Assembly (NCBI GenBank): GCA_018823835.1
Contig: JAHJHT010000013.1
Coordinates: 682,001-746,000 of the forward strand
Source: Alphaproteobacteria bacterium
Lineage (GTDB): Bacteria; Pseudomonadota; Alphaproteobacteria; Rhizobiales; Rhizobiaceae
Direction: 5' to 3'
Length of the DNA stretch: 64,000 bases
The notes under the pieces are model-generated. The model saw only the letters and a list, made by a program, of their open reading frames with translations, did not search any database and was not told the origin of the DNA. The position numbers and the translations under genes are program-made. Below are positions 38,794-47,797 of this stretch, one piece after another; positions within the stretch are counted from its first letter, which is position 1, and every line of letters starts with the position of its first letter.

Positions 38794-38811
38794 GAAAAAT
38801 CCAGATTTTTC
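38794..38811. promoter_or_regulatory. Inverted repeat GAAAAAT-CCAG-ATTTTTC in divergent promoter region
   Basis: Perfect 7-base arms with a 4-base spacer, in an AT-rich divergent gap between the imidase-like operon and the DUF3830 operon. It may be a regulator site or a weak terminator-like hairpin; the AT content argues for a promoter element. Confidence 0.4.
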
Positions 38812-38863
38812 TTTATCTTGTAGAAAGACTTAAGTCGTTGTGGTTCCACATTAATCTGAATTC

Positions 38864-38879
38864 AATATCAATTGATATT
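38864..38879. promoter_or_regulatory. 16-bp perfect palindrome AATATCAATTGATATT
   Basis: The sequence equals its own reverse complement over 16 bases. It lies 50 bases upstream of the DUF3830 start and about 150 bases upstream of the imidase-like start, in the only divergent promoter region of the block. Probable operator for an unidentified regulator that would control both operons. Confidence 0.5.
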
Positions 38880-38928
38880 CGATTCGAGATTGTTGTCACA
38901 GCCGCACTTCGCCGACGGGGGATTACGC

Positions 38929-39342
38929 GTGACAGGTTTGACGATTACGATTTCCGACATGGTATTCGATGCGCGTCTCGAGACCGAAAAGGCGCCGTCT
39001 ACCTGCGCCGCATTTGCCAAGCGACTGCCCTTCGACGGCCAGGTCGTGCATGTGCGGTGGAGCGGAGAGGCGGTTTGGATCCCACTCGGCGATCTCGACT
39101 TCGGCGTTGGCTATGAGAACCATACCACCTACCCTGCACCGGGCCAGATCCTGCTCTATCCGGGCGGGATTTCCGAAACCGAGATCTTGCTCGCCTACGG
39201 CGGCGTCAACTTCGCGAGCAAGATGGGACAACTCGCGGGCAATCACTTCATCACCCTGAGCTCGGGGCTGGACATGTTGCCGGAAGTCGGCAGGCGAGCC
39301 CTCTGGAGCGGAGCGCAGGACATCCGTTTCCGGAGTGCGTGA
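38929..39342 (+). CDS. DUF3830 family protein (cyclophilin-like fold)
   Basis: Family of unknown function. The 137-residue product from a GTG start (GGGGGA 8 bases upstream) has the family segments LTITISDMVFDARLETEKAP, VVHVRWSGEAVWIPLGD and LLYPGGISETEILLAYGGVNFASKMGQLAGNHF. DUF3830 genes recur beside amidase and hydantoin genes as I recall, though no role has been shown. It is the first gene of a rightward operon; the dehydratase gene follows after 4 bases. Confidence 0.8.
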   Translation: MTGLTITISDMVFDARLETEKAPSTCAAFAKRLPFDGQVVHVRWSGEAVWIPLGDLDFGVGYENHTTYPAPGQILLYPGGISETEILLAYGGVNFASKMGQLAGNHFITLSSGLDMLPEVGRRALWSGAQDIRFRSA

Positions 39343-39346
39343 CGCG

Positions 39347-40207
39347 ATGAGTGGCACTCAAACTTCCGGCGACTATTCCGCGTGGATCGGGCGGTCCGAG
39401 GTGGCCGAAGACATGATCACGGCCGGACCGCTGGACAGGTTTTCCGCGACGCTGGACAGCGACGCCGCAGGCGCCCGGCTCGGCGATGCCGTTCCGCCCC
39501 TCGCCCACTGGCTATTCTTCCTTCCGAACGCCCGCCAATCGGAGATCGGCGCCGACGGGCATCCCCGACGAGGCGGCTTCCTGCCGCCCGTCAACGAACT
39601 GCCGCGCCGCATGTGGGCTGGCAGCCGCATCGCCTTCAATGACGACATCCGTGTCGGCGAGACAGCGAAACGCCGCTCGGTGATCCAGTCCATCAAGCAC
39701 AAGGACGGCGCCAGCGGACCGCTGGTGTTCGTCACAGTTCGTCATGAAATCGGCCAGGAAGGCCAACCCGCTGCCATCGTGGACGAACACGACATCGTCT
39801 ATCGCGGGCTGCAGGCCCCGGCAGTGAAGCCTTCGCCGCGAACGGCCGAGATCGGCGAGTGGCGGCGCGAGCTCGTGCCGGACGCTGTCCAACTGTTCCG
39901 GTATTCCGCGCTGACCTTCAACGGCCACAGAATTCACTACGACCGGGACTACGTAACGCGTGAAGAGGGCTATCCGGGGCTCGTCGTGCACGGCCCACTG
40001 ATCGCCACGCTGTTGCTCGATCTCGTGCGCCGCAACGCACCCGAGGCGCGCGTCAGGCAGTTCTCATTCCGCGCCCTGTCGCCCCTGTTCGACGGCGACA
40101 TGATGAGCGTCAATGCGACGCCTCCCGGCGCCGACGGGCTGGTCCGGCTATGGGCCGCCAATGCGGAGGGACACCTGGCCATGACCGCCGAAGCGAGGCT
40201 CGCATGA
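39347..40207 (+). CDS. MaoC/FAS1-like dehydratase (mesaconyl- or itaconyl-CoA hydratase type)
   Basis: A double hot-dog hydratase that adds or removes water from an enoyl-CoA. The 286-residue product shows PVNELPRRMWAGSRIAFNDDIRVGE in the N-terminal half (FAS1-like dehydratase region) and the MaoC hydratase motif near YSALTFNGHRIHYDRDYVTREEGYPGLVVHGP in the C-terminal half, with the conserved Asp-His pair. I took the ATG at 39347 rather than an upstream GTG. The stop overlaps the next gene's start as ATGA. The substrate is likely a C4-C5 acyl-CoA, by family only. Confidence 0.8.
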   Translation: MSGTQTSGDYSAWIGRSEVAEDMITAGPLDRFSATLDSDAAGARLGDAVPPLAHWLFFLPNARQSEIGADGHPRRGGFLPPVNELPRRMWAGSRIAFNDDIRVGETAKRRSVIQSIKHKDGASGPLVFVTVRHEIGQEGQPAAIVDEHDIVYRGLQAPAVKPSPRTAEIGEWRRELVPDAVQLFRYSALTFNGHRIHYDRDYVTREEGYPGLVVHGPLIATLLLDLVRRNAPEARVRQFSFRALSPLFDGDMMSVNATPPGADGLVRLWAANAEGHLAMTAEARLA

Positions 40208-41367
40208 GCCGGCCGCTCGACGGACTGCTTGTGGTCTCGCTGGAGCAGGCCATTGCCGCCCCCTATTGCACGCGCCTTCTCGCCGACCAGGGCGCCCGCG
40301 TCATCAAGGTCGAGCGGCCGGATGGCGGCGATTTCGCGCGCGCCTACGACACGAGGGCGCGCGGACTGGCCAGCCACTTCGTCTGGACCAACCGCTCCAA
40401 GGAGAGCCTGGCGCTCGATCTCAAGGAGGAGCGCGCCGTCGAGGGATTGAAGAAGATCCTGGCGTCGGCAGACGTGTTCGTCCAGAACCTTGCGCCGGGA
40501 GCCGCGGCACGGCTCGGCCTTGGCCCGGGGCAGCTACGCGCCGACAACCCGCGGCTCATCACCTGCTCCATTTCCGGCTACGGCCGCAGCGGGCCGGACG
40601 AGAAGCGCAAGGCCTACGACCTGCTCATCCAGGCCGAGGCCGGCTTCCTGTCGGTGACCGGGACGCGCGACGAGATGGCGAAATCCGGCATCTCGATCGC
40701 CGACATTTCGGCGGGGGTCACGGCCTATCATTCGATCCTCTCGGCACTCATCCATCGCGGGCGGTCAGGCGTGGGCGACAACATCGAGGTCTCCATGCTG
40801 GAGGCGATGGCCGAATGGATGGGCTTCCCGATGTATTTCGCGATGGATGGCGCAGCGCCGCCGCAGCGCAACGGTGCCGGTCACGCCACGATCTATCCCT
40901 ACGGCCCCTACAAGACCGCGGACGGCGGGGTGATGCTCGGCCTCCAGAACGATCGCGAGTGGACTGCGTTTGCGACCGACGTGCTGCAGCGCTCCGATCT
41001 CGCCGGCGACGACCGCTTCAAGGGTAATTCCGGTCGCGCAAACCACCGCGACGTTCTTGAGCCCGTGATCCTGGCGACCTTCTCCACGCTGAACACGGAA
41101 GAAGCGATCGCGCGGCTCGAAAGGGCCGGCATCGCCACGGCGCGCATCAGTGACATGGCGGCACTTTGGGCGCATCCGCAGCTCGCCGCGCGCCAGCGTT
41201 GGGGCGAAATTGGTTCGCCCGCAGGCCCCCTCCCCGCGCTGAAACCGGTGAGCGGCGACGGTTGGGAGCCGCGTCTCGATCCGGTACCGGCGCTTGGCGA
41301 GCACACCGAGACGATCCTTGCGGAATTCGGTCTCGATAGTCTTTTCAGTACGAAGGACAGCGCATGA
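40204..41367 (+). CDS. Class III CoA-transferase (CaiB/BaiF family)
   Basis: Moves CoA between acyl-CoA donors and carboxylates. The 387-residue product shows the family opening LDGLLVVSLEQAIAAPYCTRLLADQGARVIKVERP and the catalytic Asp in SIADISAGVTAYHSIL (about 170). The acceptor could be the carboxylic acid released by the imidase/amidase route; that is inference. The start ATG shares ATGA with the previous stop, and its own stop shares ATGA with the acyl-CoA dehydrogenase start, so three genes are tightly coupled. Confidence 0.88.
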   Translation: MSRPLDGLLVVSLEQAIAAPYCTRLLADQGARVIKVERPDGGDFARAYDTRARGLASHFVWTNRSKESLALDLKEERAVEGLKKILASADVFVQNLAPGAAARLGLGPGQLRADNPRLITCSISGYGRSGPDEKRKAYDLLIQAEAGFLSVTGTRDEMAKSGISIADISAGVTAYHSILSALIHRGRSGVGDNIEVSMLEAMAEWMGFPMYFAMDGAAPPQRNGAGHATIYPYGPYKTADGGVMLGLQNDREWTAFATDVLQRSDLAGDDRFKGNSGRANHRDVLEPVILATFSTLNTEEAIARLERAGIATARISDMAALWAHPQLAARQRWGEIGSPAGPLPALKPVSGDGWEPRLDPVPALGEHTETILAEFGLDSLFSTKDSA

Positions 41368-42524
41368 TTCCCAAACCGGACAGTCATCAAGAGATGCGCG
41401 AGGCGCTGCGGGCGCTGTGCGCTGAATTTCCGGCCGAGTACCACCGCAAGCACGATGCTGCAGCGAGTTATCCGGTCGAGTTCATCGACGCGCTGACCAA
41501 GGCTGGCTGGCTGGCTGCGATGATCCCGGAAGACTATGGCGGTTCGGGTCTGGGCCTGACAGAAGCGAGCGTGGTGATGGAGGAGATCAATCGCTCGGGC
41601 GGCAATGCCGGTCACTGCCACGGCCAGATGTACAACATGAGCACGCTGCTGAAACACGGCTCGAAGGCGCAGAAGGATCTCTACCTGCCTAGGATCGCCT
41701 CCGGGGACCTGCGCCTGCAGTCGATGGCCGTCACCGAGCCGACGACCGGCACCGACACGACGAAGCTCAAGACGACGGCGGTCAGGAAGGGCGACCGCTA
41801 CGTGGTCAACGGCCAGAAGGTCTGGATCAGCCGGGTCCAGCACTCCGACCTGATGATCCTGCTGGCGCGCACGACACCGCTTGCCGAGGTGAAACGGAAA
41901 TCGGAAGGCCTTTCGGTCTTTCTCGTCAATCTGCGCGATGCGATCGGCAACGGCATGACCGTCACGCCGATCCGCAATATGGTCAATCACGAGACCAACG
42001 AGCTGTTCTTCGACAATCTGGAGATCCCTGCCGAAAATCTTGTCGGCGAAGAGGGAAAGGGCTTCAGATACATCCTCGACGGGCTCAACGCCGAACGGAC
42101 GCTGATTGCGGCCGAATGCATCGGCGACGGATATTGGTTCATCGATAAGGTCTCGTCCTACACGCGGGAACGGATCGTTTTCGATCGCCCGATCGGCCAG
42201 AACCAGGGCGTGCAGTTCCCAATCGCGCGCGCCTATGTGAACGTCGAGGCAGCCAACCTCATGCGCTTCGAGGCGGCACGAAAGTTCGATGCCGGCGAGG
42301 ATTGCGGCGCCGAGGCAAACATGGCCAAGCTGCTTGCCGCCGACGCGTCCTGGGAAGCGGCCAATGCCTGCATCCAGTTTCACGGCGGTTTCGGCTTTGC
42401 GGCAGAATACGATGTCGAGCGGAAGTTCCGGGAGACCCGACTCTACCAGGTGGCGCCGATCTCGACCAATCTCATCCTGTCCTACGTGGCCGAACACATA
42501 CTCGGCCTGCCGCGTTCGTTCTGA
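41364..42524 (+). CDS. Acyl-CoA dehydrogenase
   Basis: FAD-dependent alpha-beta desaturase of an acyl-CoA. The 386-residue product has the family segments MAVTEPTTGTDTTKLKTTA (about 116-134), ERTLIAAECIGDGYWFIDK and IQFHGGFGFAAEYDVERKFRETR with the usual length. It precedes the PrpD-family gene by 8 bases. Together with the CoA-transferase and MaoC-type dehydratase upstream, it can form a short beta-oxidation-like path. Substrate unknown. Confidence 0.92.
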   Translation: MIPKPDSHQEMREALRALCAEFPAEYHRKHDAAASYPVEFIDALTKAGWLAAMIPEDYGGSGLGLTEASVVMEEINRSGGNAGHCHGQMYNMSTLLKHGSKAQKDLYLPRIASGDLRLQSMAVTEPTTGTDTTKLKTTAVRKGDRYVVNGQKVWISRVQHSDLMILLARTTPLAEVKRKSEGLSVFLVNLRDAIGNGMTVTPIRNMVNHETNELFFDNLEIPAENLVGEEGKGFRYILDGLNAERTLIAAECIGDGYWFIDKVSSYTRERIVFDRPIGQNQGVQFPIARAYVNVEAANLMRFEAARKFDAGEDCGAEANMAKLLAADASWEAANACIQFHGGFGFAAEYDVERKFRETRLYQVAPISTNLILSYVAEHILGLPRSF

Positions 42525-42532
42525 GGGGAAAC

Positions 42533-43924
42533 ATGTCTGTTGCAGCCAAACCCAATCCGGCATTGGCCCGCGCAACCGGGTTAGAAAGTGCAGCGCTTGC
42601 CGGTTTCGCGTCGGGACTGCAATACGAGGACATTCCAAAGCCCGTTGTTGACCGGACGACCGACTTCTTCGTCGATTGGGCAGGGTCGGCGCTCTCCGGA
42701 CGCGGCCAGCGCGCCATCTCGGCGCTCGAGTCCTTCGCAGCGACCATGGGGCCGACGGACGGCCGATCCGAAATCCTTACAACACGCACGATGACGTCGC
42801 CGCTTTTTGCCGCCCTGGTCAATGCAGCGGCGTCGCATATTTCCGAGCAGGACGACGTTCACAACGGCTCGGTATTCCACCCGGCAGCGGTGGTCTTTCC
42901 CGCCGCACTCGCAACCGCCCAGCACATCGGCGCCTCTGGTCGCGATTTCATCGCCGCGTCGGTCGCCGGCTACGAGGTCGGCATCCGCGTCGGCGAGTTT
43001 CTTGGTCGATCGCACTACCGTGTCTTCCACACGACAGGCACGGCGGGAACGGTCGCCTCGGCCGTGGCGGTCGGCCGGCTGCTCGGACTCGATCCAGCCG
43101 GGATGCTTCATGCCCTGGGTTCCGCCGGAACGCAGGCAGCGGGCCTCTGGGAGTTTCTGCGCGATGCAGCCGACTCCAAGCAGTTGCATACCGCCAAGGC
43201 TGCATCCGATGGACTGACCGCGGCATTCCTTGCGAAGGGCGGCTTCACCGGCGCAAGGCAGATACTTGAAGGCCGGCAGGGCATGGCCGCCGGCATGTCC
43301 AGTGACGCCGATCCGGCGAAGCTGACGGACCGGCTCGGGACGCGCTGGGCGGTGCTCGAGACCTCGTTCAAATATCACGCATCCTGCCGCCACACGCATC
43401 CGGCCGCCGACGCGCTTCTGCAGGTGCTGGAAGCCAACGACCTTGCCGCCGAGGACATCGCCAGCATCACGGCCCATGTCCATCAGGGTGCGATCGACGT
43501 CCTCGGGCCGGTCGTCGACCCGATCAGCGTGCATCAGGCAAAGTTCTCGATGCCGGCAACGCTCGGGCTCATAGCCACGCATCGACGGGCCGGCATGGCC
43601 GAGTTCGACGCCTATCTCGGCGATGCGGCGGCGCGATCCTTCCTCGACCGCGTCGAGATGACACTCGATCAGGAGGTCGATGCCGCCTACCCCAACCGCT
43701 GGATCGGCAAGGTGTCGGTGACAACCAACTCCGGCAAGACCCTCGAGGGCCGTATCGACGAGCCGAAGGGCGACCCCGGAAACACGCTTTCCAGGCCGGA
43801 GATTGACGCCAAGGCGCGCAGACTTGCAGCTTACGGAAAAGGACTCGACGCGGCCGGCATCGACGACCTCATGCCGCGCCTCTGGTCTATCGCCGAGCGA
43901 AACGAGATCGGCCGCCTGATCTAG
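42533..43924 (+). CDS. MmgE/PrpD family protein
   Basis: Superfamily of 2-methylcitrate dehydratase, cis-aconitate decarboxylase and related dehydratase/lyase enzymes. The 463-residue product has the family segments DWAGSALSGRG, HISEQDDVHNGSVFHPAAVVFPAALA (about 105-130) and SFKYHASCRHTHPAADA (about 280-296). AGGGGAAAC precedes the ATG. The enzyme cannot be assigned to a reaction from this. It is last in the rightward operon, and a terminator of the opposite operon follows. Confidence 0.85.
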   Translation: MSVAAKPNPALARATGLESAALAGFASGLQYEDIPKPVVDRTTDFFVDWAGSALSGRGQRAISALESFAATMGPTDGRSEILTTRTMTSPLFAALVNAAASHISEQDDVHNGSVFHPAAVVFPAALATAQHIGASGRDFIAASVAGYEVGIRVGEFLGRSHYRVFHTTGTAGTVASAVAVGRLLGLDPAGMLHALGSAGTQAAGLWEFLRDAADSKQLHTAKAASDGLTAAFLAKGGFTGARQILEGRQGMAAGMSSDADPAKLTDRLGTRWAVLETSFKYHASCRHTHPAADALLQVLEANDLAAEDIASITAHVHQGAIDVLGPVVDPISVHQAKFSMPATLGLIATHRRAGMAEFDAYLGDAAARSFLDRVEMTLDQEVDAAYPNRWIGKVSVTTNSGKTLEGRIDEPKGDPGNTLSRPEIDAKARRLAAYGKGLDAAGIDDLMPRLWSIAERNEIGRLI

Positions 43925-43965
43925 CAGCGGACCTTCTCCTTGTGACGTGACAACCGCAGCAGCGC

Positions 43966-43995
43966 AAAAAGAGAGCCCGACGACTAGCGCCGGGC
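43966..43995 (-). terminator. Terminator of the leftward dihydropyrimidinase operon
   Basis: On the minus strand an 8-bp stem GCCCGGCG / CGTCGGGC (one G-U pair) with loop CTAGT is followed by TCTCTTTTT. It lies about 30 bases after the dihydropyrimidinase stop, between it and the convergent PrpD-family gene. Confidence 0.75.
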
Positions 43996-44025
43996 CCAAG
44001 AGAGAAGAGTGTCGCTGCAGGCGGG

Positions 44026-45483
44026 TTACACGCCGATTGGCATATGCTCGGCCGAGCGGGTGACGGCGCGCGGCGCGGTAAGTTCCTTCCAGACGGACAG
44101 GGCCTTGTTGACGGCCGGAAACGGCTTGCGCTTGACGAGCTTTCCACGACCCGGCTTGGGCTGGGAGTTCTGGCCATAGGACCACACCACCTCGCCGCGC
44201 GACAGCGTGTAGCGCGCCTGGCCGTTGACCTTGATGCCCTCAAACACGTTGTAGTCGATGATCGACTTCTGATTAGCAGCCGAAATCGTCTTCGACAGTT
44301 TCGGGTCCCAGACGACGAGATCGGCGTCCGATCCCGGCAGGATGGCGCCCTTCTGCGGGTAGATGTTGAGAATCTGGGCAATGTTGGTGGAGGTCACGGC
44401 GACGAATTCGTTGGGCGTAATGCGGCCCGTCTCGACGCCCTTGGTCCAAAGAACGGCGAGCCGGTCCTCGAGCCCGCCCGTGCCGTTCGGGATCTTGGTG
44501 AAGTTGCCGATGCCGGTGCGCTTCTGCTCGGTGGTGAAGGCGCAGTGATCGGTCGCGACGACCTGGAGCGAACCCGACGACAGGCCGGCCCAGAGCGAAT
44601 CCTGATGCTTCTTGTCGCGGAACGGCGGACTCATCACGCGCCTTGCGGCGTAGTCCCAGTCCTTGTTCTGGTACTCGCTCTCGTCGAGGGTAAGGTGCTG
44701 GATCAGCGGTTCGCCGAAGACGCGCATCCCCTTCTGACGCGCGCGCCTGATAGCCTCATGCGCCTGCTCGCTCGACGTATGCACGATGTAGACAGGCACG
44801 CCAGCGGCATCGGCGATCATGATGGCGCGGTTCGTCGCTTCGCCCTCGACTTCAGGTGGCCGCGAATAGGCATGGGCCTCCGGTCCCGAAATCCCTGAAT
44901 TCATGTACTTTTCCTGCAGGGCGGCGATGATGTCCCCATTCTCGGCATGAACCAGAGGCAAGGCGCCGAGTGCCGCGCAGCGCTGGAACGAGGCGAACAT
45001 CTCGTCGTCATTCACCATCAAGGCGCCCTTGTAGGCCATGAAATGCTTGAACGTGTTGACGCCCCGATCGATCACTTTCGGCATCTCGTCGAAGTGCTTC
45101 TCCGACCAGCCATTCACGCACATGTGCAGCGAATAGTCGGATGAGGCCTGGCGCTTGGCCCTCTTCTCCCAGTCATCGAGCGCGGCCAGCATGCCGTCCG
45201 GTCCCGGAATGACGAAGTCCACGACCAGCGTCGTACCGCCGGAGATCGCCGCGAACGTGCCACTTTCCCAGGTCTCCGCAGCCGTGGTGCCCATGAACGG
45301 CATCTCGAGGTGCGTGTGCGGATCGATGCCGCCCGGCATGATGTAGGCGCCATCAGCGTCCACGACCGTGTCGCCCTTCAGGTCGGGGCCGATCGCGGCG
45401 ATGGTTTCGCGTTCGATCAGGATGTCCGCCTTGTACGTCCTGTCGGCGGCAACAATCGTTCCGCCCTTGATGACTGTAGACAT
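44026..45483 (-). CDS. Dihydropyrimidinase / D-hydantoinase
   Basis: A cyclic amidohydrolase that opens dihydropyrimidine or 5-substituted hydantoin rings to N-carbamoyl amino acids. The 485-residue product has metal ligands HTH (His56, His58), the carboxylated-lysine site FMAYKG (Lys152), later HAENGD and VVATDHCAF, typical of the family. The neighbouring N-carbamoyl hydrolase (59 bases upstream on the message) can take the product further. No pydA/pydB dihydropyrimidine dehydrogenase is in the window, so the natural substrate may be a hydantoin rather than a pyrimidine. Confidence 0.92.
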   Translation of the reverse strand: MSTVIKGGTIVAADRTYKADILIERETIAAIGPDLKGDTVVDADGAYIMPGGIDPHTHLEMPFMGTTAAETWESGTFAAISGGTTLVVDFVIPGPDGMLAALDDWEKRAKRQASSDYSLHMCVNGWSEKHFDEMPKVIDRGVNTFKHFMAYKGALMVNDDEMFASFQRCAALGALPLVHAENGDIIAALQEKYMNSGISGPEAHAYSRPPEVEGEATNRAIMIADAAGVPVYIVHTSSEQAHEAIRRARQKGMRVFGEPLIQHLTLDESEYQNKDWDYAARRVMSPPFRDKKHQDSLWAGLSSGSLQVVATDHCAFTTEQKRTGIGNFTKIPNGTGGLEDRLAVLWTKGVETGRITPNEFVAVTSTNIAQILNIYPQKGAILPGSDADLVVWDPKLSKTISAANQKSIIDYNVFEGIKVNGQARYTLSRGEVVWSYGQNSQPKPGRGKLVKRKPFPAVNKALSVWKELTAPRAVTRSAEHMPIGV

Positions 45484-45542
45484 TGTTCACTCTCCCTTGA
45501 TTGCAATCATTCTGCCCGGCTGTGACCGGGTTGTCTGCCGCT

Positions 45543-46484
45543 TCATCGGTCGGGTAACGGGATTACGCCCTTTGTTTCCACAATGAGCCTGTAAGCGTCG
45601 GGTTCGCGATGCTTGCCGAAGTTGAAGATGGTCTCGCGGTATCGGGTTCCGAGGTCAAGGTCGCAGCGTGCCGTGATGACCTCATCTTCCAGCGATACCG
45701 CCTGCGCTACGATCTCGCCAGACGGGGCGATAATGGCGCTCTGGCCGACCATGTTGGAGCCTTCCTCGACCCCACACTTCGCGGCGCCGATGACCCAGGT
45801 CGAATTCTGGTAGGCTCCGGCCTGCATCGACAAGTGATTGTGGAACTGCGTGAGGCTGTCGATGTCCTTGTGCCCGGTGTGGTCGTAGGGCGTGTTGTAG
45901 CCGAGCATGACCATCTCGACACCCTGCAGTCCCATGACTCGGTAGGTCTCGGGCCACCGCCTGTCGTTGCATATGCACATGCCCATGACGCCGCCGAATG
46001 CCTGCCACACTTTGAAGCCGTAGTTGCCCGGCTCGAAGTAGCGCTTCTCCAGGTGTTGGTGGGTCCTGCCGGGCTGAGGCTCGGCATGGCCGGGTAGGTG
46101 TACCTTGCGGTACTTCCCCACGATGTTGCCGGATCGATCGACGAGAATGGACGTGTTGAAGCGCCGCTTGCGGCCATCCTCGACGACGAGTTCCGCATAG
46201 CCGAGATAGAACCCGATGCCGAGTTTCCGGGCTTCGTCGAAGAGCGGCTGGGTATCCGGCCCCGGCATCTGCTTCTCGTAGTAGCTGTCGAGCTCGGCCT
46301 CGTCCTCGATCAGCCAGCGCGGAAAGAAGGTCGTCAGGGCCATCTCGGTGAAGACGACGAGCTCGGCGTTGCGCGCCTTTGCCTCGCGCATCATGGCGAG
46401 GAGTCGCCCGACCGTGTCCTTGCGGGTTTCCGACTTCGCGATGGGCCCCATCTGGGCGGCCGCAGCGTTGATGATGCGTGTCAT
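45543..46484 (-). CDS. N-carbamoyl-D-amino acid hydrolase
   Basis: A nitrilase-superfamily enzyme that removes the carbamoyl group as CO2 and ammonia. The 313-residue product has the catalytic Glu47 (VVFTEMAL), Lys127 (YRKVHLPG) and Cys172 (MCICNDRRWPETYR), at the same positions as characterised Agrobacterium D-carbamoylases. Its start shares ATGA with the stop of the preceding dehydrogenase gene. It precedes dihydropyrimidinase on the same message. Confidence 0.93.
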   Translation of the reverse strand: MTRIINAAAAQMGPIAKSETRKDTVGRLLAMMREAKARNAELVVFTEMALTTFFPRWLIEDEAELDSYYEKQMPGPDTQPLFDEARKLGIGFYLGYAELVVEDGRKRRFNTSILVDRSGNIVGKYRKVHLPGHAEPQPGRTHQHLEKRYFEPGNYGFKVWQAFGGVMGMCICNDRRWPETYRVMGLQGVEMVMLGYNTPYDHTGHKDIDSLTQFHNHLSMQAGAYQNSTWVIGAAKCGVEEGSNMVGQSAIIAPSGEIVAQAVSLEDEVITARCDLDLGTRYRETIFNFGKHREPDAYRLIVETKGVIPLPDR

Positions 46485-47404
46485 TGGCTATCCTCCTGGG
46501 CGGGGCCGCCCCTGGCGGCCAGGTAACGATAGATCTCTGTGTGATCGGCACCCTTGCCGAGCGTCTGCGAGGCCCGGGCCCACAGTTCCGCTGCGTTGCG
46601 CGCGCCGTCAGCGTCGATGCCGAGTTGGCCGGCGAGGTCTGCTGCAGTACGCAAGTCCTTGGCCATCAGTTGCATTGAGAATGCCGAGGCGAAACTGCCC
46701 GACAGGATAAACGGCTTCATCTTCACTTCGGTCGAATTGTTGCGTCCAGTCGAGGCGTTGAGGACATCGACCAGAATGTTCGGATCGATGCCGAATTTCT
46801 CGGCGATTATTGAAGCTTCACAGGCAGCCGCCAGGCCCGCCGCGGACACGTAATTGTTGAGTGCCTTCACGGCGTGACCCGAACCAACCGGACCGGTAGG
46901 GAAGATCGACTTCCCCATCGCCTCGAAAAGCGACTGAGCGCGTTTGATGGCGGCTGGATCGCCGCCGGCCATGATGGCAAGCGAGCCATCGAGAGCGCGC
47001 CTTACTCCGCCGGACACGGGCGCGTCGACCAACGAAATGCCCTTCGGTGTTAGATCTGCGGCGAGTTGCTGAGTCGCCACCGGCGCGGACGAACTCATGT
47101 CTATGACAAGCGCGCCCGCAGACAGGGCCGCCACCGCGCCGTGCGGTCCCAGCAGCGCTTCGCGAACCACGCGGTCGTCGGGCAGCATGGTGATGACGAT
47201 CGATGCACCATCTGCCGCCACGCGCGCGTCGCCAACTGCCGTGCCGCCGTTGGCGGAGAAGGCAGAACGCGCCTGCTCCGACAGATCGCTGCCACGCACG
47301 TCGAATCCCGCACGGACCAGTCGCGAAGCCATTGGCAGGCCCATCATGCCGAGCCCGATGAAGGCGATCGGCCCCGTGGTGGATTTTGGACCGGTTTCAG
47401 TCAA
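46481..47404 (-). CDS. NAD(P)-dependent oxidoreductase, 3-hydroxyisobutyrate dehydrogenase-like
   Basis: A beta-hydroxyacid dehydrogenase. The product of about 307 residues has the NAD-binding motif FIGLGMMGLPMASRLVRAGF, the substrate-binding VDAPVSGGVRRA and the catalytic-Lys segment SGHAVKALNNYVSA (about 170). I chose a TTG start that overlaps the upstream decarboxylase gene's stop by 8 bases, with AGGA at the right distance; in-frame ATGs lie far inside the upstream gene. The substrate may be a hydroxy acid released by the pathway. Confidence 0.82.
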   Translation of the reverse strand: MTETGPKSTTGPIAFIGLGMMGLPMASRLVRAGFDVRGSDLSEQARSAFSANGGTAVGDARVAADGASIVITMLPDDRVVREALLGPHGAVAALSAGALVIDMSSSAPVATQQLAADLTPKGISLVDAPVSGGVRRALDGSLAIMAGGDPAAIKRAQSLFEAMGKSIFPTGPVGSGHAVKALNNYVSAAGLAAACEASIIAEKFGIDPNILVDVLNASTGRNNSTEVKMKPFILSGSFASAFSMQLMAKDLRTAADLAGQLGIDADGARNAAELWARASQTLGKGADHTEIYRYLAARGGPAQEDSQ

Positions 47405-47789
47405 GCTCCATTTCCTTGAAGACTTCCTTGGCAATGCGGAAGCAATCGAGTGCGGCCGGCACGCCGCAATAGACCCCAATCTGGAGGAAAACCTCCTTGA
47501 GTTCGTCCTTCGTCAACCCGTTGTTGATGGCACCGCGCACATGCAGCTTGAACTCATGCGGTCGGTTGAGTGCTGCGATCATGCCAAGGTTGAGGATCGA
47601 GCGCGAGCGCCGGTCCAGGCCCGGGCGGTTCCAGATCTCGTCCCAGCACCATTCAGTGGTCAGTTCCTGCATTGACCAGTTGAAGTCATCGGCCTGCTCC
47701 AGCGAGCGATCGACGTACTCGGCGCCGAGGACAGCGCGACGCGTTTTCAGCCCGCGTTCAAACTTCTCGGATCTCGGTTTCGCGGCCAT
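47397..47789 (-). CDS. Carboxymuconolactone decarboxylase family protein
   Basis: A small all-helical protein of the CMD/AhpD superfamily. The 130-residue product carries the conserved LTKDELKEVFLQIGVYCGVPAALDCFRIA segment. GAGGAAAG precedes the ATG. It lies 8 bases after the amidase and overlaps the dehydrogenase. True decarboxylase activity is uncertain; some members are unrelated in function. Its job here is not clear. Confidence 0.85.
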   Translation of the reverse strand: MAAKPRSEKFERGLKTRRAVLGAEYVDRSLEQADDFNWSMQELTTEWCWDEIWNRPGLDRRSRSILNLGMIAALNRPHEFKLHVRGAINNGLTKDELKEVFLQIGVYCGVPAALDCFRIAKEVFKEMELD

Positions 47790-47797
47790 TCTTTCCT

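Noticed and set aside
40908..42638. 576-codon minus-strand open frame
   Set aside because: Antisense to the CoA-transferase and acyl-CoA dehydrogenase genes, which are tightly coupled and carry family motifs.
42581..44185. 534-codon minus-strand open frame
   Set aside because: Antisense to the PrpD-family gene and running through the terminator and the end of dihydropyrimidinase; no family features.
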